A stretch of 6,014 nucleotides of DNA, from NCBI GenBank assembly GCA_005879255.1, contig VBKY01000484.1:1-6014 (forward strand), written 5' to 3'. Below the pieces are notes generated by a model. The model was not told where the DNA came from. It worked only from the letters and a program-made list of their open reading frames with translations, and did not search any database. Positions 1 through 5,808 of the stretch are shown here, piece by piece (position 1 is the first letter of the stretch; every line of letters starts with the position of its first letter). The translations under genes and the position numbers were made by a program. This DNA comes from Deltaproteobacteria bacterium (lineage in GTDB: Bacteria; Desulfobacterota_B; Binatia; UBA9968).

Positions 1-282
1 AATTTTCTGCTTGGCCTTAAAAACTTCACCTCCTTGAACTTCATTTTTCCACCCAGAAGATCGTGCGGACGATCGGTCGAACAAAAGGTCCCGGTCGCCG
101 CGGAGTTCGACCGCGCCAAGCGGAATTTTTCAACCGTCGACTGCGACATTCGTAAAGCAGCAGACCGCACACAGCTCACGTTCTCGCTCAGTATCTTTAC
201 GTCCAGATTGGCAAGTAACCGTGCGAGATCGCCGGCTCCAGTTGTATGCGATGAAAAGCACGTTAGCTTAGCGGTGCATTGA
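1..282. other. Left-edge region without a recognisable gene
   Basis: Frame 1 of the plus strand is open from the first base to a TGA at 280-282, so it could be the 3' end of a gene entering from the left. The translation is rich in Arg, Ser and Val, has no motif I know and does not look like a conserved C-terminus. On the minus strand a short frame starts with ATG at 44-42 behind a GGTGG-like site and reads MKFKEVKFLRPSRK before leaving the window; it might be the start of a divergent gene. The minus strand also has a strong AAGGAGGTGA Shine-Dalgarno-like stretch at about 27-36, but no start codon follows at a proper distance. Neither reading is secure. Confidence 0.25.
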
Positions 283-288
283 GGGCTT

Positions 289-317
289 TTGCCTCAATAC
301 TACTAAAATCTTATAGA
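289..317 (+). promoter_or_regulatory. Possible sigma-70 promoter for the porin gene
   Basis: TTGCCT at 289-294 (4 of 6 matches to TTGACA) is separated by 17 bases from TATAGA at 312-317 (4 of 6 matches to TATAAT). The surrounding stretch is clearly more AT-rich than its flanks. Transcription would start near 324 and give a leader of about 100 bases. The leader holds a 5-bp inverted repeat, GCCCG at 376-380 and CGGGC at 390-394, ahead of the ribosome binding site. Both boxes are imperfect, so this is a candidate only. Confidence 0.3.
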
Positions 318-410
318 TCTATATGAAAATACGACTAAAGACCTATTGATTGACTGCGCGTTTTTGTGGATTATCGCCCGCAACTAAATCGGGCTGGGAC
401 AATTACGAAA

Positions 411-418
411 AAAGGAGG
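411..418 (+). promoter_or_regulatory. Ribosome binding site that fixes the porin start
   Basis: AAAGGAGG lies 6 bases before the ATG at 425. An upstream in-frame TTG at 350 lacks such a site and would put about 25 non-signal-like residues before the signal peptide, so 425 is the preferred start. Confidence 0.85.
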
Positions 419-424
419 AAAAGC

Positions 425-1963
425 ATGAAGAGACCCTGCAGATTTCTCATCGCGGGTGGGTTGGGTTTATTCGCTTTGCTATTGACGGTCACAATAGCTT
501 CGGCGCAGAGCGAAGACATCGATAAGCAGATTAAAGCATTGGAGAATGAGGTGGCGAAGATCGAGCCACTCAAAGACCAGATAGAGAAGCTCAGAGAACA
601 GCAGATAGAGTTAAAAAAGGAAGCGACGGCAGCAGCAGCCGAGATGCCTACTTTTCAGTATCGTCCCGGCCGAGGGTTGACGATTGCCGCTGCGGACAAG
701 AGCTGGTCGTTCAACACGACGTACCGCATAAACATGTACATGTACAACACCATTGATGGAAAGCCGAACTTCAGTTCTCCTGCCGGTACGCAGCGCCAGG
801 CCGGTACTACATCCGGGGAGATATTCCCTCGGCGTAACCGGCTTTACTTCAACTTTTGCCGAGATGATTGCTTTTATGCATTTGAGTATTCCATCGATGG
901 CGAGACGGCGCCGCGCCAAGCCTCAGTCCGCGACAATGAATTCTATGTCCACTTCGATCAGTTGAATCCGTATTTGCCGTATTTCTCGGTCGGACTTAGA
1001 CGGGGCGCCGGCAGAACTCACATAGGCCGCAGCTCCGACAACGACGGTAAGATGGAGCACAGCATTATTTTTGACGGGTTTAACTGGGGCGGCGATGGCT
1101 CGCATGCCGGCGCAGGTCTTGGTTGGGAGGGAGTGGACGTTGGTCCAGGTGAGTTTGATCTCTTCCTGAACTATGCCTCGAGCAGGCAGGGCACGCACCA
1201 GGAGTTTGTCACCGACAACCGTAAGGGCTTCATGGGCTTTTTCGGGGTCAGACCTTTTAGCAACGTTAAGGACAAGTGGATTTCAGGGCTCGAGGTCGGT
1301 ATAGGCACGCAGTTCCAGTCTCAGGATAGGCCGGAAAACTTCAATGGTGATGGAGACGCTGGCGAAATTAGGGTGCGGTCGGTTGAGCGCCGCGGCCGGC
1401 AGGATCTCTTCCGCCCCAATCCTATAGTTGCCGGCGAAACTCAGAACTTCGGTCATGGTTTTAGCTGGATTCTTGTTCCCGGCTTAAAATACACCGTCGG
1501 TCCTTATATGTTTCGGGCTGTCTACGTATCGACCAGATATGAGGGCGCACAGGACGGTTTGCGAGGGATATGGGGACGGGGCTGGACTATCGATAACCAG
1601 ATCTTCCTCTATAGTCCGAAGGGCTTCTTAACCGGCAGTCAAACCACCCCGGGCTCACTTATGCTCTCTTTTGGCTTTGAGCGCGGAGATATGAGCTGCG
1701 GTAAGGGTTGCGATGCGTCGCCGGGCACTGGAGCGTTTCACAACAACATGATATTAAACCGGGAGACAGCATTGTGGTACTGGATCCAACCGAGTTTGGG
1801 GGTAGGTACGTGGTGGCACTATTGGCAGTCTGCCAACACACCCCGTAGGAGCCAGATAGCAGTTGGCTGCGTGGATAATAATGCGGAAGCGAATTCTGGG
1901 AAGCAACAGTCCCGATCATGTAAATGGCACACGGTTAACTTGGGACTTCGCTATCGTTGGTAA
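425..1963 (+). CDS. Outer-membrane porin-like beta-barrel protein with N-terminal coiled coil
   Basis: The 512-residue product looks like an outer-membrane channel of the phosphate-selective porin O/P (Porin_O_P) type; the substrate cannot be told from sequence. Residues 1-27 form a signal peptide (basic MKR, hydrophobic 8-24, cleavage after ASA). Residues 29-68 are a charged heptad-like helix (KQIKALENEVAKIEPLKDQ), a likely periplasmic coiled coil as seen before the barrel in this kind of porin. From about 78 to the end, alternating aromatic/polar strands with Gly- and Asp-rich loops suggest a barrel. The motif IFPRRNRLYFNF at 133-144 resembles the conserved early strand of the family. The chain ends NLGLRYRW with a terminal aromatic residue, the usual outer-membrane assembly signal. 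Six cysteines in the mature part fall in three pairs (145/149, 425/429, 482/499), which is uncommon for porins. Tandem TAA stops at 1961-1966 precede a strong terminator, so the gene is probably transcribed alone. Barrel assignment is firm; the exact family is less so. Confidence 0.75.
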   Translation: MKRPCRFLIAGGLGLFALLLTVTIASAQSEDIDKQIKALENEVAKIEPLKDQIEKLREQQIELKKEATAAAAEMPTFQYRPGRGLTIAAADKSWSFNTTYRINMYMYNTIDGKPNFSSPAGTQRQAGTTSGEIFPRRNRLYFNFCRDDCFYAFEYSIDGETAPRQASVRDNEFYVHFDQLNPYLPYFSVGLRRGAGRTHIGRSSDNDGKMEHSIIFDGFNWGGDGSHAGAGLGWEGVDVGPGEFDLFLNYASSRQGTHQEFVTDNRKGFMGFFGVRPFSNVKDKWISGLEVGIGTQFQSQDRPENFNGDGDAGEIRVRSVERRGRQDLFRPNPIVAGETQNFGHGFSWILVPGLKYTVGPYMFRAVYVSTRYEGAQDGLRGIWGRGWTIDNQIFLYSPKGFLTGSQTTPGSLMLSFGFERGDMSCGKGCDASPGTGAFHNNMILNRETALWYWIQPSLGVGTWWHYWQSANTPRRSQIAVGCVDNNAEANSGKQQSRSCKWHTVNLGLRYRW

Positions 1964-1973
1964 TAACGGACTA

Positions 1974-2018
1974 GGGCAAAAAAAAAGGGCGCGAAATCTC
2001 GCGCCCTTTTTTTTGCCC
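1974..2018. terminator. Strong bidirectional Rho-independent terminator
   Basis: A perfect 8-bp stem, GGGCGCGA (1987-1994) with TCGCGCCC (1999-2006), closes a 4-base loop. It is preceded by nine A (1978-1986) and followed by eight T (2007-2014), and an outer GGGC/GCCC pair (1974-1977, 2015-2018) extends the symmetry. It begins 10 bases after the porin stop. The A tract becomes a T tract on the other strand, so it can also stop transcription coming leftward from the minus-strand lipoprotein gene, whose end is about 240 bases away. Confidence 0.93.
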
Positions 2019-2087
2019 GATGATTTAATCTCGGCGTCTAATTCCCCCCGCGGCTCGCTGCGTAAAAACTAATCGCAGACTTCAACA

Positions 2088-2147
2088 AGTCCGTCATTCC
2101 CGAATATCCTGAGGCACTCGAAGGATCGGTGCTCGACCGCGGGCGCC
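2088..2147 (-). repeat. Dispersed intergenic repeat, left copy
   Basis: AGTCCGTCATTCCCGAAT at 2088-2105 is an exact 18-base inverted match to 5766-5783. After a spacer of 21 bases here (8 in the other copy) both copies continue with a second similar block, CGGTG(G)CTCGAC followed by GGGC (2127-2147 here), so the shared unit is about 50-60 bases with an indel. The GTCATTCCCG core resembles the small palindromic repeats scattered between genes in many bacteria. It lies in the 237-base non-coding gap between the terminator and the end of the minus-strand lipoprotein gene; I see nothing else firm in that gap. Confidence 0.65.
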
Positions 2148-2255
2148 ACAGGCGAGACGGGTAACCGGGCGCCGATAAAAACATTCGGGGGGTGACGCCC
2201 CTAGGACTCTCAACGTCAGTTAAAACTCCAGCTTGCCAGGAAGATTTATTGGCGC

Positions 2256-2456
2256 TCAGTTGCTCTTGTCATCGCCCTTCGCTGAGTCTCTCCGCTCGCG
2301 ACGTTTCTCTGTTGCAGCTTCGTTCGCTTCCCGTTCGACATCCATGCCGATGCGCTCGGCGCTCGCAACAAGCTCGGGCCAGTTGATCTCTTTTCCGTCT
2401 ATTCTCGCTAGCCCGTCTTTGATCTGCGATCTGATAACCATTGAGTCCCAGCCGAA
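2256..2456 (-). pseudogene. Displaced C-terminal segment of the TPR lipoprotein
   Basis: In the frame offset by one base from the lipoprotein start, the sequence reads FGWDSMVIRSQIKDGLARID, then INWPELVASAERIGMDVERE, and a charged tail ending GDDKSN. It has normal amphipathic helix character and matches the WD...[IV]R arrangement after the TPRs in the neighbouring plus-strand lipoprotein (PAWDPRGTVRASL). I infer that this is the original C-terminal domain. In the neighbour about 18 residues separate the last TPR helix from the WD motif; here the two overlap, so a loss of roughly 60 bases, not a multiple of three, would explain both the shortening and the shift. Confidence 0.65.
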
Positions 2457-2853
2457 TCTCTTTGGCAGCCGTCTGCGGATCGCCAGCTTTTGAAAGCGCC
2501 AATCCGAGATAGAGCGGCGCCAGAGAATCGTCAGGATAGCGCGAGCGCGCTTGCTCCAGGGACTTGCGGGCCGCCGTGAAATCCCCGCCGGAATATTGAG
2601 CTCGGCCCATATAGGTCCACACACTCTCCCACTTTACCGGGCCAATCTTTGCCGCGTATCCAGGGTCAACTTCCGCAGCGCGCTGAAAGTACGCCAACGC
2701 CGACTTGGAATCGCCCGCCATGAGCGCATATCGACCCCGCTGGACATCACCGCTGACTTGATATGCGGTGCAGCCGGAGAAAAAAAGCGCAAGGCTTAGT
2801 ACACAAATTGAAAAAGCAAGAATTTTGCTGTTGTCATATGTTCTCGTCTCCAT
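2269..2853 (-). CDS. TPR-repeat lipoprotein with a frameshifted C-terminus
   Basis: This reads as a 194-residue lipoprotein, probably anchored in the outer membrane. Residues 10-27 are hydrophobic and end in FFSGC, so Cys28 is the likely lipidated residue; Thr at +2 does not signal inner-membrane retention. Three TPR-like helix pairs follow: about 35-68 (ALMAGDSKSALAYFQRAAEVDP), 77-110 (YMGRAQYSGGDFTAARKSLEQA) and 112-137 (LYLGLALSKAGDPQTAAKEI). TPR arrays usually bind partner proteins. The start is secure: AAAGGAGGAG at 2858-2867 lies just upstream of the ATG. After about residue 133 the frame turns into an Arg- and Cys-rich sequence that does not look like protein, while a neighbouring frame continues plausibly to a TGA at 2256-2258. 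The gene therefore appears broken by a small indel or deletion near 2450-2470. It is divergent to a related lipoprotein gene and may be a pseudogene or give an altered protein. Confidence 0.75.
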   Translation of the reverse strand: METRTYDNSKILAFSICVLSLALFFSGCTAYQVSGDVQRGRYALMAGDSKSALAYFQRAAEVDPGYAAKIGPVKWESVWTYMGRAQYSGGDFTAARKSLEQARSRYPDDSLAPLYLGLALSKAGDPQTAAKEIRLGLNGYQIADQRRASENRRKRDQLARACCERRAHRHGCRTGSERSCNRETSRAERLSEGR

Positions 2854-3007
2854 AACACTCCTCCTTTCGACCGCTGATGAACACGCTATCGCAAATACGG
2901 TCTCAAGACAATTCCCTTCCAGTTGGACAGAGGACCGAAGGCAGCTCCGGGGTCATCGGTCATTTCATGGCGCCTTCTATTCGTCTATTTTGTGATACCC
3001 CTATTAA

Positions 3008-3036
3008 TTGACAGTCGCGGAGCCTTTGGATATCGT
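3008..3036 (+). promoter_or_regulatory. Sigma-70-type promoter for the lipoprotein-amidohydrolase operon
   Basis: A perfect TTGACA at 3008-3013 is followed after 17 bases by TATCGT at 3031-3036 (4 of 6 matches to TATAAT). The predicted start of transcription near 3043 leaves a leader of about 50 bases before the ATG at 3093. It lies in the 239-base region between the divergent lipoprotein genes. For the minus-strand gene I saw only a weak pair of boxes in the same region. Confidence 0.5.
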
Positions 3037-3080
3037 TTTTGATTATTTGCCTTTCGCTTCCCTGTCTACGTTTGAAGTTT

Positions 3081-3088
3081 GGAGGTGG
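3081..3088 (+). promoter_or_regulatory. Ribosome binding site that fixes the second lipoprotein start
   Basis: GGAGGTGG, with GGAGG 7 bases before the ATG at 3093, favours that start over an in-frame upstream ATG at 3039 and an internal ATG at 3114, neither of which has a comparable site. Confidence 0.75.
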
Positions 3089-3092
3089 ATTA

Positions 3093-3779
3093 ATGCTTAG
3101 CTGGTTTTGCCCGATGGTTTTCATAGCTACTCAGAAAAAGAAAACAAAGGTTTCCTGCGGAAGCCGCCTTCGTCTTGCACCCCTTGGGTGTTCACTATTG
3201 GCTCTGGTGCTGTCCATGTCTGCGTGTTCCCGGCCCAATTGGTTCTTCGGCCTCGGCGGTAAATATAACGAAGCCAACATCGAGCTTCTCCGGGCGCGAG
3301 GGGGAAACCTGGAAAAAGCTATCGGTGATCTCGAAAGCATAGTGCAAGACGATCCCGGTTACCGCGACAGCCTCACGCTCTTGGGAAAAGCCTATTATAA
3401 AAAGGGGCGCTACCATGATTCCTTTTCTATCTTACAGCGGGCATTGGCCGTGAATAAGGACGATGAGATTGCCTGGCTGTTCTACGGGCTTACTCAAATT
3501 AAAGTGGGAGACAATGAGAAGGGCCTGGAAACCATCAAAGGTGGACTAACCTTGTTAGGGAAGGCGATGAGAAACAGCAATTATCGGGACTACCCGGCTT
3601 GGGATCCGAGAGGGACTGTCCGTGCATCCCTCAATCGGGCAGTTTTTCAAGCCTTAAAGGGGTTGCAGGAGCGGGAGAATCTCATCCAAGTTACGGAGGG
3701 ACTCCTGGCTCGTATCGACGAGGAAGAATGGTATCAACGTCAGGGGAGGGACATCGACCGGTCGGTCGAACAGGGGTAA
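3093..3779 (+). CDS. TPR-repeat lipoprotein
   Basis: The 228-residue product has a long N-region with a basic patch (QKKKTK, 14-19), a hydrophobic stretch (31-43) and a lipobox-like LSMSAC, making Cys45 the likely lipidated residue; Ser at +2 is compatible with outer-membrane sorting. TPR-like helices occupy about 58-92 (NLEKAIGDLESIVQDDPGY), 93-126 (LTLLGKAYYKKGRYHDSFSI) and 127-152 (WLFYGLTQIKVGDNEKGLET). The C-terminal part, 165-228, carries PAWDPRGTVRASL and a charged helical tail. A periplasm-facing scaffold role is inferred from the TPRs; no partner or enzyme activity is visible. It resembles the divergent lipoprotein at 2256-2853 in its last TPR (LFYGLTQIKVGD versus LYLGLALSKAGD) and in the WD motif, so the two are probably paralogues. 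The amidohydrolase gene starts 59 bases downstream, suggesting co-transcription from the promoter at 3008-3036. The n-region before the basic patch is unusually long, so a shorter start cannot be fully excluded. Confidence 0.8.
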   Translation: MLSWFCPMVFIATQKKKTKVSCGSRLRLAPLGCSLLALVLSMSACSRPNWFFGLGGKYNEANIELLRARGGNLEKAIGDLESIVQDDPGYRDSLTLLGKAYYKKGRYHDSFSILQRALAVNKDDEIAWLFYGLTQIKVGDNEKGLETIKGGLTLLGKAMRNSNYRDYPAWDPRGTVRASLNRAVFQALKGLQERENLIQVTEGLLARIDEEEWYQRQGRDIDRSVEQG

Positions 3780-3784
3780 TAGCC

Positions 3785-3801
3785 CTTTGTCGATAACAAA
3801 G
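3785..3801 (+). repeat. Small inverted repeat in the operon spacer
   Basis: CTTTGT (3785-3790) and ACAAAG (3796-3801) form a perfect 6-bp AT-rich stem with a 5-base loop, 5 bases after the lipoprotein stop. There is no T tract, so it is not a terminator; it could affect mRNA stability, be an operator, or be chance. Confidence 0.3.
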
Positions 3802-3838
3802 TACTGAGAACCAACATAACCGAAGAGGAGATTATTCC

Positions 3839-5662
3839 ATGAAGACGATTCTTTACGCATTGGCGTCGCTAGTAATCGTCGTTGGTCAAAGCGCCGCACA
3901 GAGTGTGCCGCCGGAACTGATCCGCTACGCCGATCTAGTTTTGTACAACGGCAACGTCCTCACAGCCGATAAGAATTTTACCGTAGCAGAGGCGGTCGCG
4001 GTACGCGACGGCAAGATTCTTGCCGTCGGGTCGAACAAAGAGATCGAGCAGCTCGCCGGTCCTACTACTCAGCGGGTCGATTTGCGAGGCAGGAGTGTGA
4101 CTCCGGGCTTCATCGACAGCGACGGCGATAACGCCTTTGCTGGCGGCGACCTCTATAAGGACACCATGGTGAATGGAAAGGTGGGCAAGAAAGTTCGCGG
4201 CAAGAACGTCCCCGAGATGTTGGAGCAGGTTCGCAAGCTCGTTCTTCAGGCAAAACCTGGTTCCAGCGTTTATGTCCGCATGGCGGACGAGTTTGTCAGT
4301 GATCTATCCAAACTCACCGCCAAGGACTTGGACAAGCTCGCGCCCAATAATCCTCTGATGCTTTCGCTATCCAGCTCGGAGGGAGTCGTTAACACGCTCA
4401 TGCTGGAGAAAGCATTTGCTGCGGGCCTCCGCAAAGAGCATTTTCAGGTAGTCAAAGATGCCAATGGCAACCCCACGGGGCAGCTCTTCAGCCAAGCCCT
4501 TGGATTTATCGGCTGGAACCTGCGTGACTGGCCGGAGCTAACCGAAGAGATCTTTAAAGAGCAGGCGGAGATCATCGACCAATTCGTTCGGGTCGGGGTG
4601 ACGACGATCACGGGACACGCTAGCGGCTACACGGTAACGATCGTGAGCCAGATGTTCCATCAGGACCGCCTCAAGATGCGCATCCGACCGACCTTGGATT
4701 TCGCCCGGCAAAATCCCATGGCCGACCAGATCCTGCGGCGCACTCCGAATTTGGTGAACTTTAGTCTTGGCGATGGCATGGTAAGAGTCGTCGGCGCCGC
4801 GGTCGGTCCGGTCGACGGCGCATCGGATGACGGTGGTATCATGACAAACGAGCCTAAGCGGGCGGCTCACGCCGAGGTCAAGGGAGGGCTCTACGGGCGC
4901 AACAAATGGACCGGACCGGAATGGACCGGAAAAGAGTGGCGCGATCTCACCGAAGCGGAAAAACGCGACACGGAATGGACAACCCTACAATTACTGCGCA
5001 AACACGGATGGAATATCAGCGGCAATCACAACATGGGTAGCGGAGCGACCGCGATTGTGATGGAAAGTCTCGCCGCTGCGGAAAAACAGCCTGACATCAA
5101 GGTGCACACCATGCTCGGGCGCAACGCGCTCGATCACAACCTGATATGGGATGCGAAGACGATCACCCTATCCAAGCAACTGGGCGACAGCATGGCGTTC
5201 GGCTTGAATTCCGAGATTTTCAGCCAGCGCGTCGTGCGCGGCGAAGAGATGCTGTTCTCCCAATACGGCGAGCAGATGCATATGATGCAGCCGGTCAAGG
5301 ATTTGCTCGCCGCTGGCGTGAATGTCCATCTCGAGGGCGGAAAGCCGGATGAGCCACCGGTCTGGAGAATCGAAAGATTCGTGACCCGAACAGATAAGAG
5401 CACGCGCAGCGCGCGTGAAGGACGAGTGTGGGGTAAAAACCAGGCCATCGATCGCAAGCAAGCTTTGTTGATGACAACCTACAATGCTGCGAAGTTCATC
5501 GGTGAGGAGAAGATGCTCGGTTCGATCGAGAAGGGCAAATACGCTGATCTGGTGGTTTTTAACGGTAATTACATGTCTGTTGCAGACGATAAGATCGACG
5601 AGTTGCTAGTCGATATGACAATCGTTGGCGGCAAGATGGTTTATCAAAGAGCAAGCAAATAA
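3839..5662 (+). CDS. Secreted amidohydrolase-family 3 (YtcJ-like) protein with altered metal motifs
   Basis: The 607-residue product is probably periplasmic: residues 1-20 are a signal peptide (MKT, hydrophobic core, cleavage after SAA). AGAGGAG at 3824-3830 supports the ATG. The fold is that of the metal-dependent amidohydrolases: an N-terminal beta-sandwich part (ADLVLYNGNVLTAD 31-44, AVAVRDGKILAVG 52-64, VDLRGRSVTPGFID 80-93), a barrel, and a closing segment typical of the family (GSIEKGKYADLVVFNGNY 561-578, VGGKMVY 596-602). Family members hydrolyse amide or other C-N bonds with one or two metals held by HxH, two later His and an Asp. Here the HxH after PGFIDS is Asp95-Gly-Asp97. Late His appear kept in GNHNMGS (His397) and ALDHN (His433), but the GSD aspartate is replaced in AGVNVHLEGGKP (about Gly501). 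No obvious metal-bridging Lys is seen. The enzyme may use different metal chemistry, act on an unusual substrate, or be catalytically dead. Substrate unknown. It is second in a likely operon with the TPR lipoprotein. Family assignment is firm, activity is not. Confidence 0.88.
   Translation: MKTILYALASLVIVVGQSAAQSVPPELIRYADLVLYNGNVLTADKNFTVAEAVAVRDGKILAVGSNKEIEQLAGPTTQRVDLRGRSVTPGFIDSDGDNAFAGGDLYKDTMVNGKVGKKVRGKNVPEMLEQVRKLVLQAKPGSSVYVRMADEFVSDLSKLTAKDLDKLAPNNPLMLSLSSSEGVVNTLMLEKAFAAGLRKEHFQVVKDANGNPTGQLFSQALGFIGWNLRDWPELTEEIFKEQAEIIDQFVRVGVTTITGHASGYTVTIVSQMFHQDRLKMRIRPTLDFARQNPMADQILRRTPNLVNFSLGDGMVRVVGAAVGPVDGASDDGGIMTNEPKRAAHAEVKGGLYGRNKWTGPEWTGKEWRDLTEAEKRDTEWTTLQLLRKHGWNISGNHNMGSGATAIVMESLAAAEKQPDIKVHTMLGRNALDHNLIWDAKTITLSKQLGDSMAFGLNSEIFSQRVVRGEEMLFSQYGEQMHMMQPVKDLLAAGVNVHLEGGKPDEPPVWRIERFVTRTDKSTRSAREGRVWGKNQAIDRKQALLMTTYNAAKFIGEEKMLGSIEKGKYADLVVFNGNYMSVADDKIDELLVDMTIVGGKMVYQRASK
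4906..4935 (+). repeat. 15-base tandem repeat inside the amidohydrolase gene
   Basis: ATGGACCGGA recurs exactly 15 bases apart (4906-4915 and 4921-4930). It encodes the repeated peptide WTGPE-WTGKE-W at residues 357-367, in a Trp-rich segment that lies between the barrel's middle part and the GNHN motif. It looks like a small in-frame duplication. Confidence 0.6.
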
Positions 5663-5663
5663 G

Positions 5664-5684
5664 TGCGCTATAACGGCAAGCGCA
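5664..5684 (+). other. Hairpin directly after the amidohydrolase stop
   Basis: TGCGCT (5664-5669) and AGCGCA (5679-5684) form a perfect 6-bp stem with a 9-base loop, two bases past the stop codon. It lacks a T tract, so it is a poor Rho-independent terminator but may protect the 3' end of the operon mRNA. Confidence 0.35.
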
Positions 5685-5736
5685 AAATGAACTACCCCGC
5701 GGCAAACGGACAGATATCAGAACATAGCGATGAGAT

Positions 5737-5783
5737 GCGAGCCCAGTCGAGCCACCGATGAAAGCATTCGGGAATGACGGACT
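5737..5783 (+). repeat. Dispersed intergenic repeat, right copy
   Basis: ATTCGGGAATGACGGACT at 5766-5783 is the exact inverted copy of 2088-2105, and GAGCCCAGTCGAGCCACCG at 5739-5757 corresponds, with small differences, to the second block of the left copy. The inner part CCGATG-AAAG-CATTCGG can fold into a hairpin with one bulged base. It occupies the 146-base gap between the amidohydrolase and the rhodanese gene. Confidence 0.65.
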
Positions 5784-5808
5784 CTAAGAGGCTGGGAATA
5801 GCTGAAAC

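Noticed and set aside
27..36. Strong Shine-Dalgarno-like AAGGAGGTGA on the minus strand
   Set aside because: No ATG, GTG or TTG follows within a usable distance before the window ends, so it cannot be tied to a gene.
62..80. CGGTCGAACA shared with the end of the second lipoprotein gene (about 3762-3772)
   Set aside because: A 10-base match within a window of this size, with no extension on either side, is expected by chance.
280..296. Imperfect hairpin TGAGG...CCTCA with four T in the loop
   Set aside because: Only five clean base pairs with a bulge, and no T tract after it; it overlaps the possible -35 box and is probably chance.
2182..2201. GGGG-TGACG-CCCC stem with a T5 run on the minus strand, as a terminator for the broken lipoprotein gene
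   Set aside because: The stem is only 4 bp and the T run starts several bases away; the strong bidirectional terminator at 1974-2018 is a better candidate.
4538..4870. Long minus-strand open frames inside the amidohydrolase and porin genes
   Set aside because: They are antisense to well-supported genes, lack ribosome sites and their translations are rich in Arg, Ser and Pro without motifs.
2088..5783. Composite transposon or insertion element bounded by the inverted repeats
   Set aside because: There is no transposase, no matching direct repeats outside the copies, and the copies differ internally by an indel.
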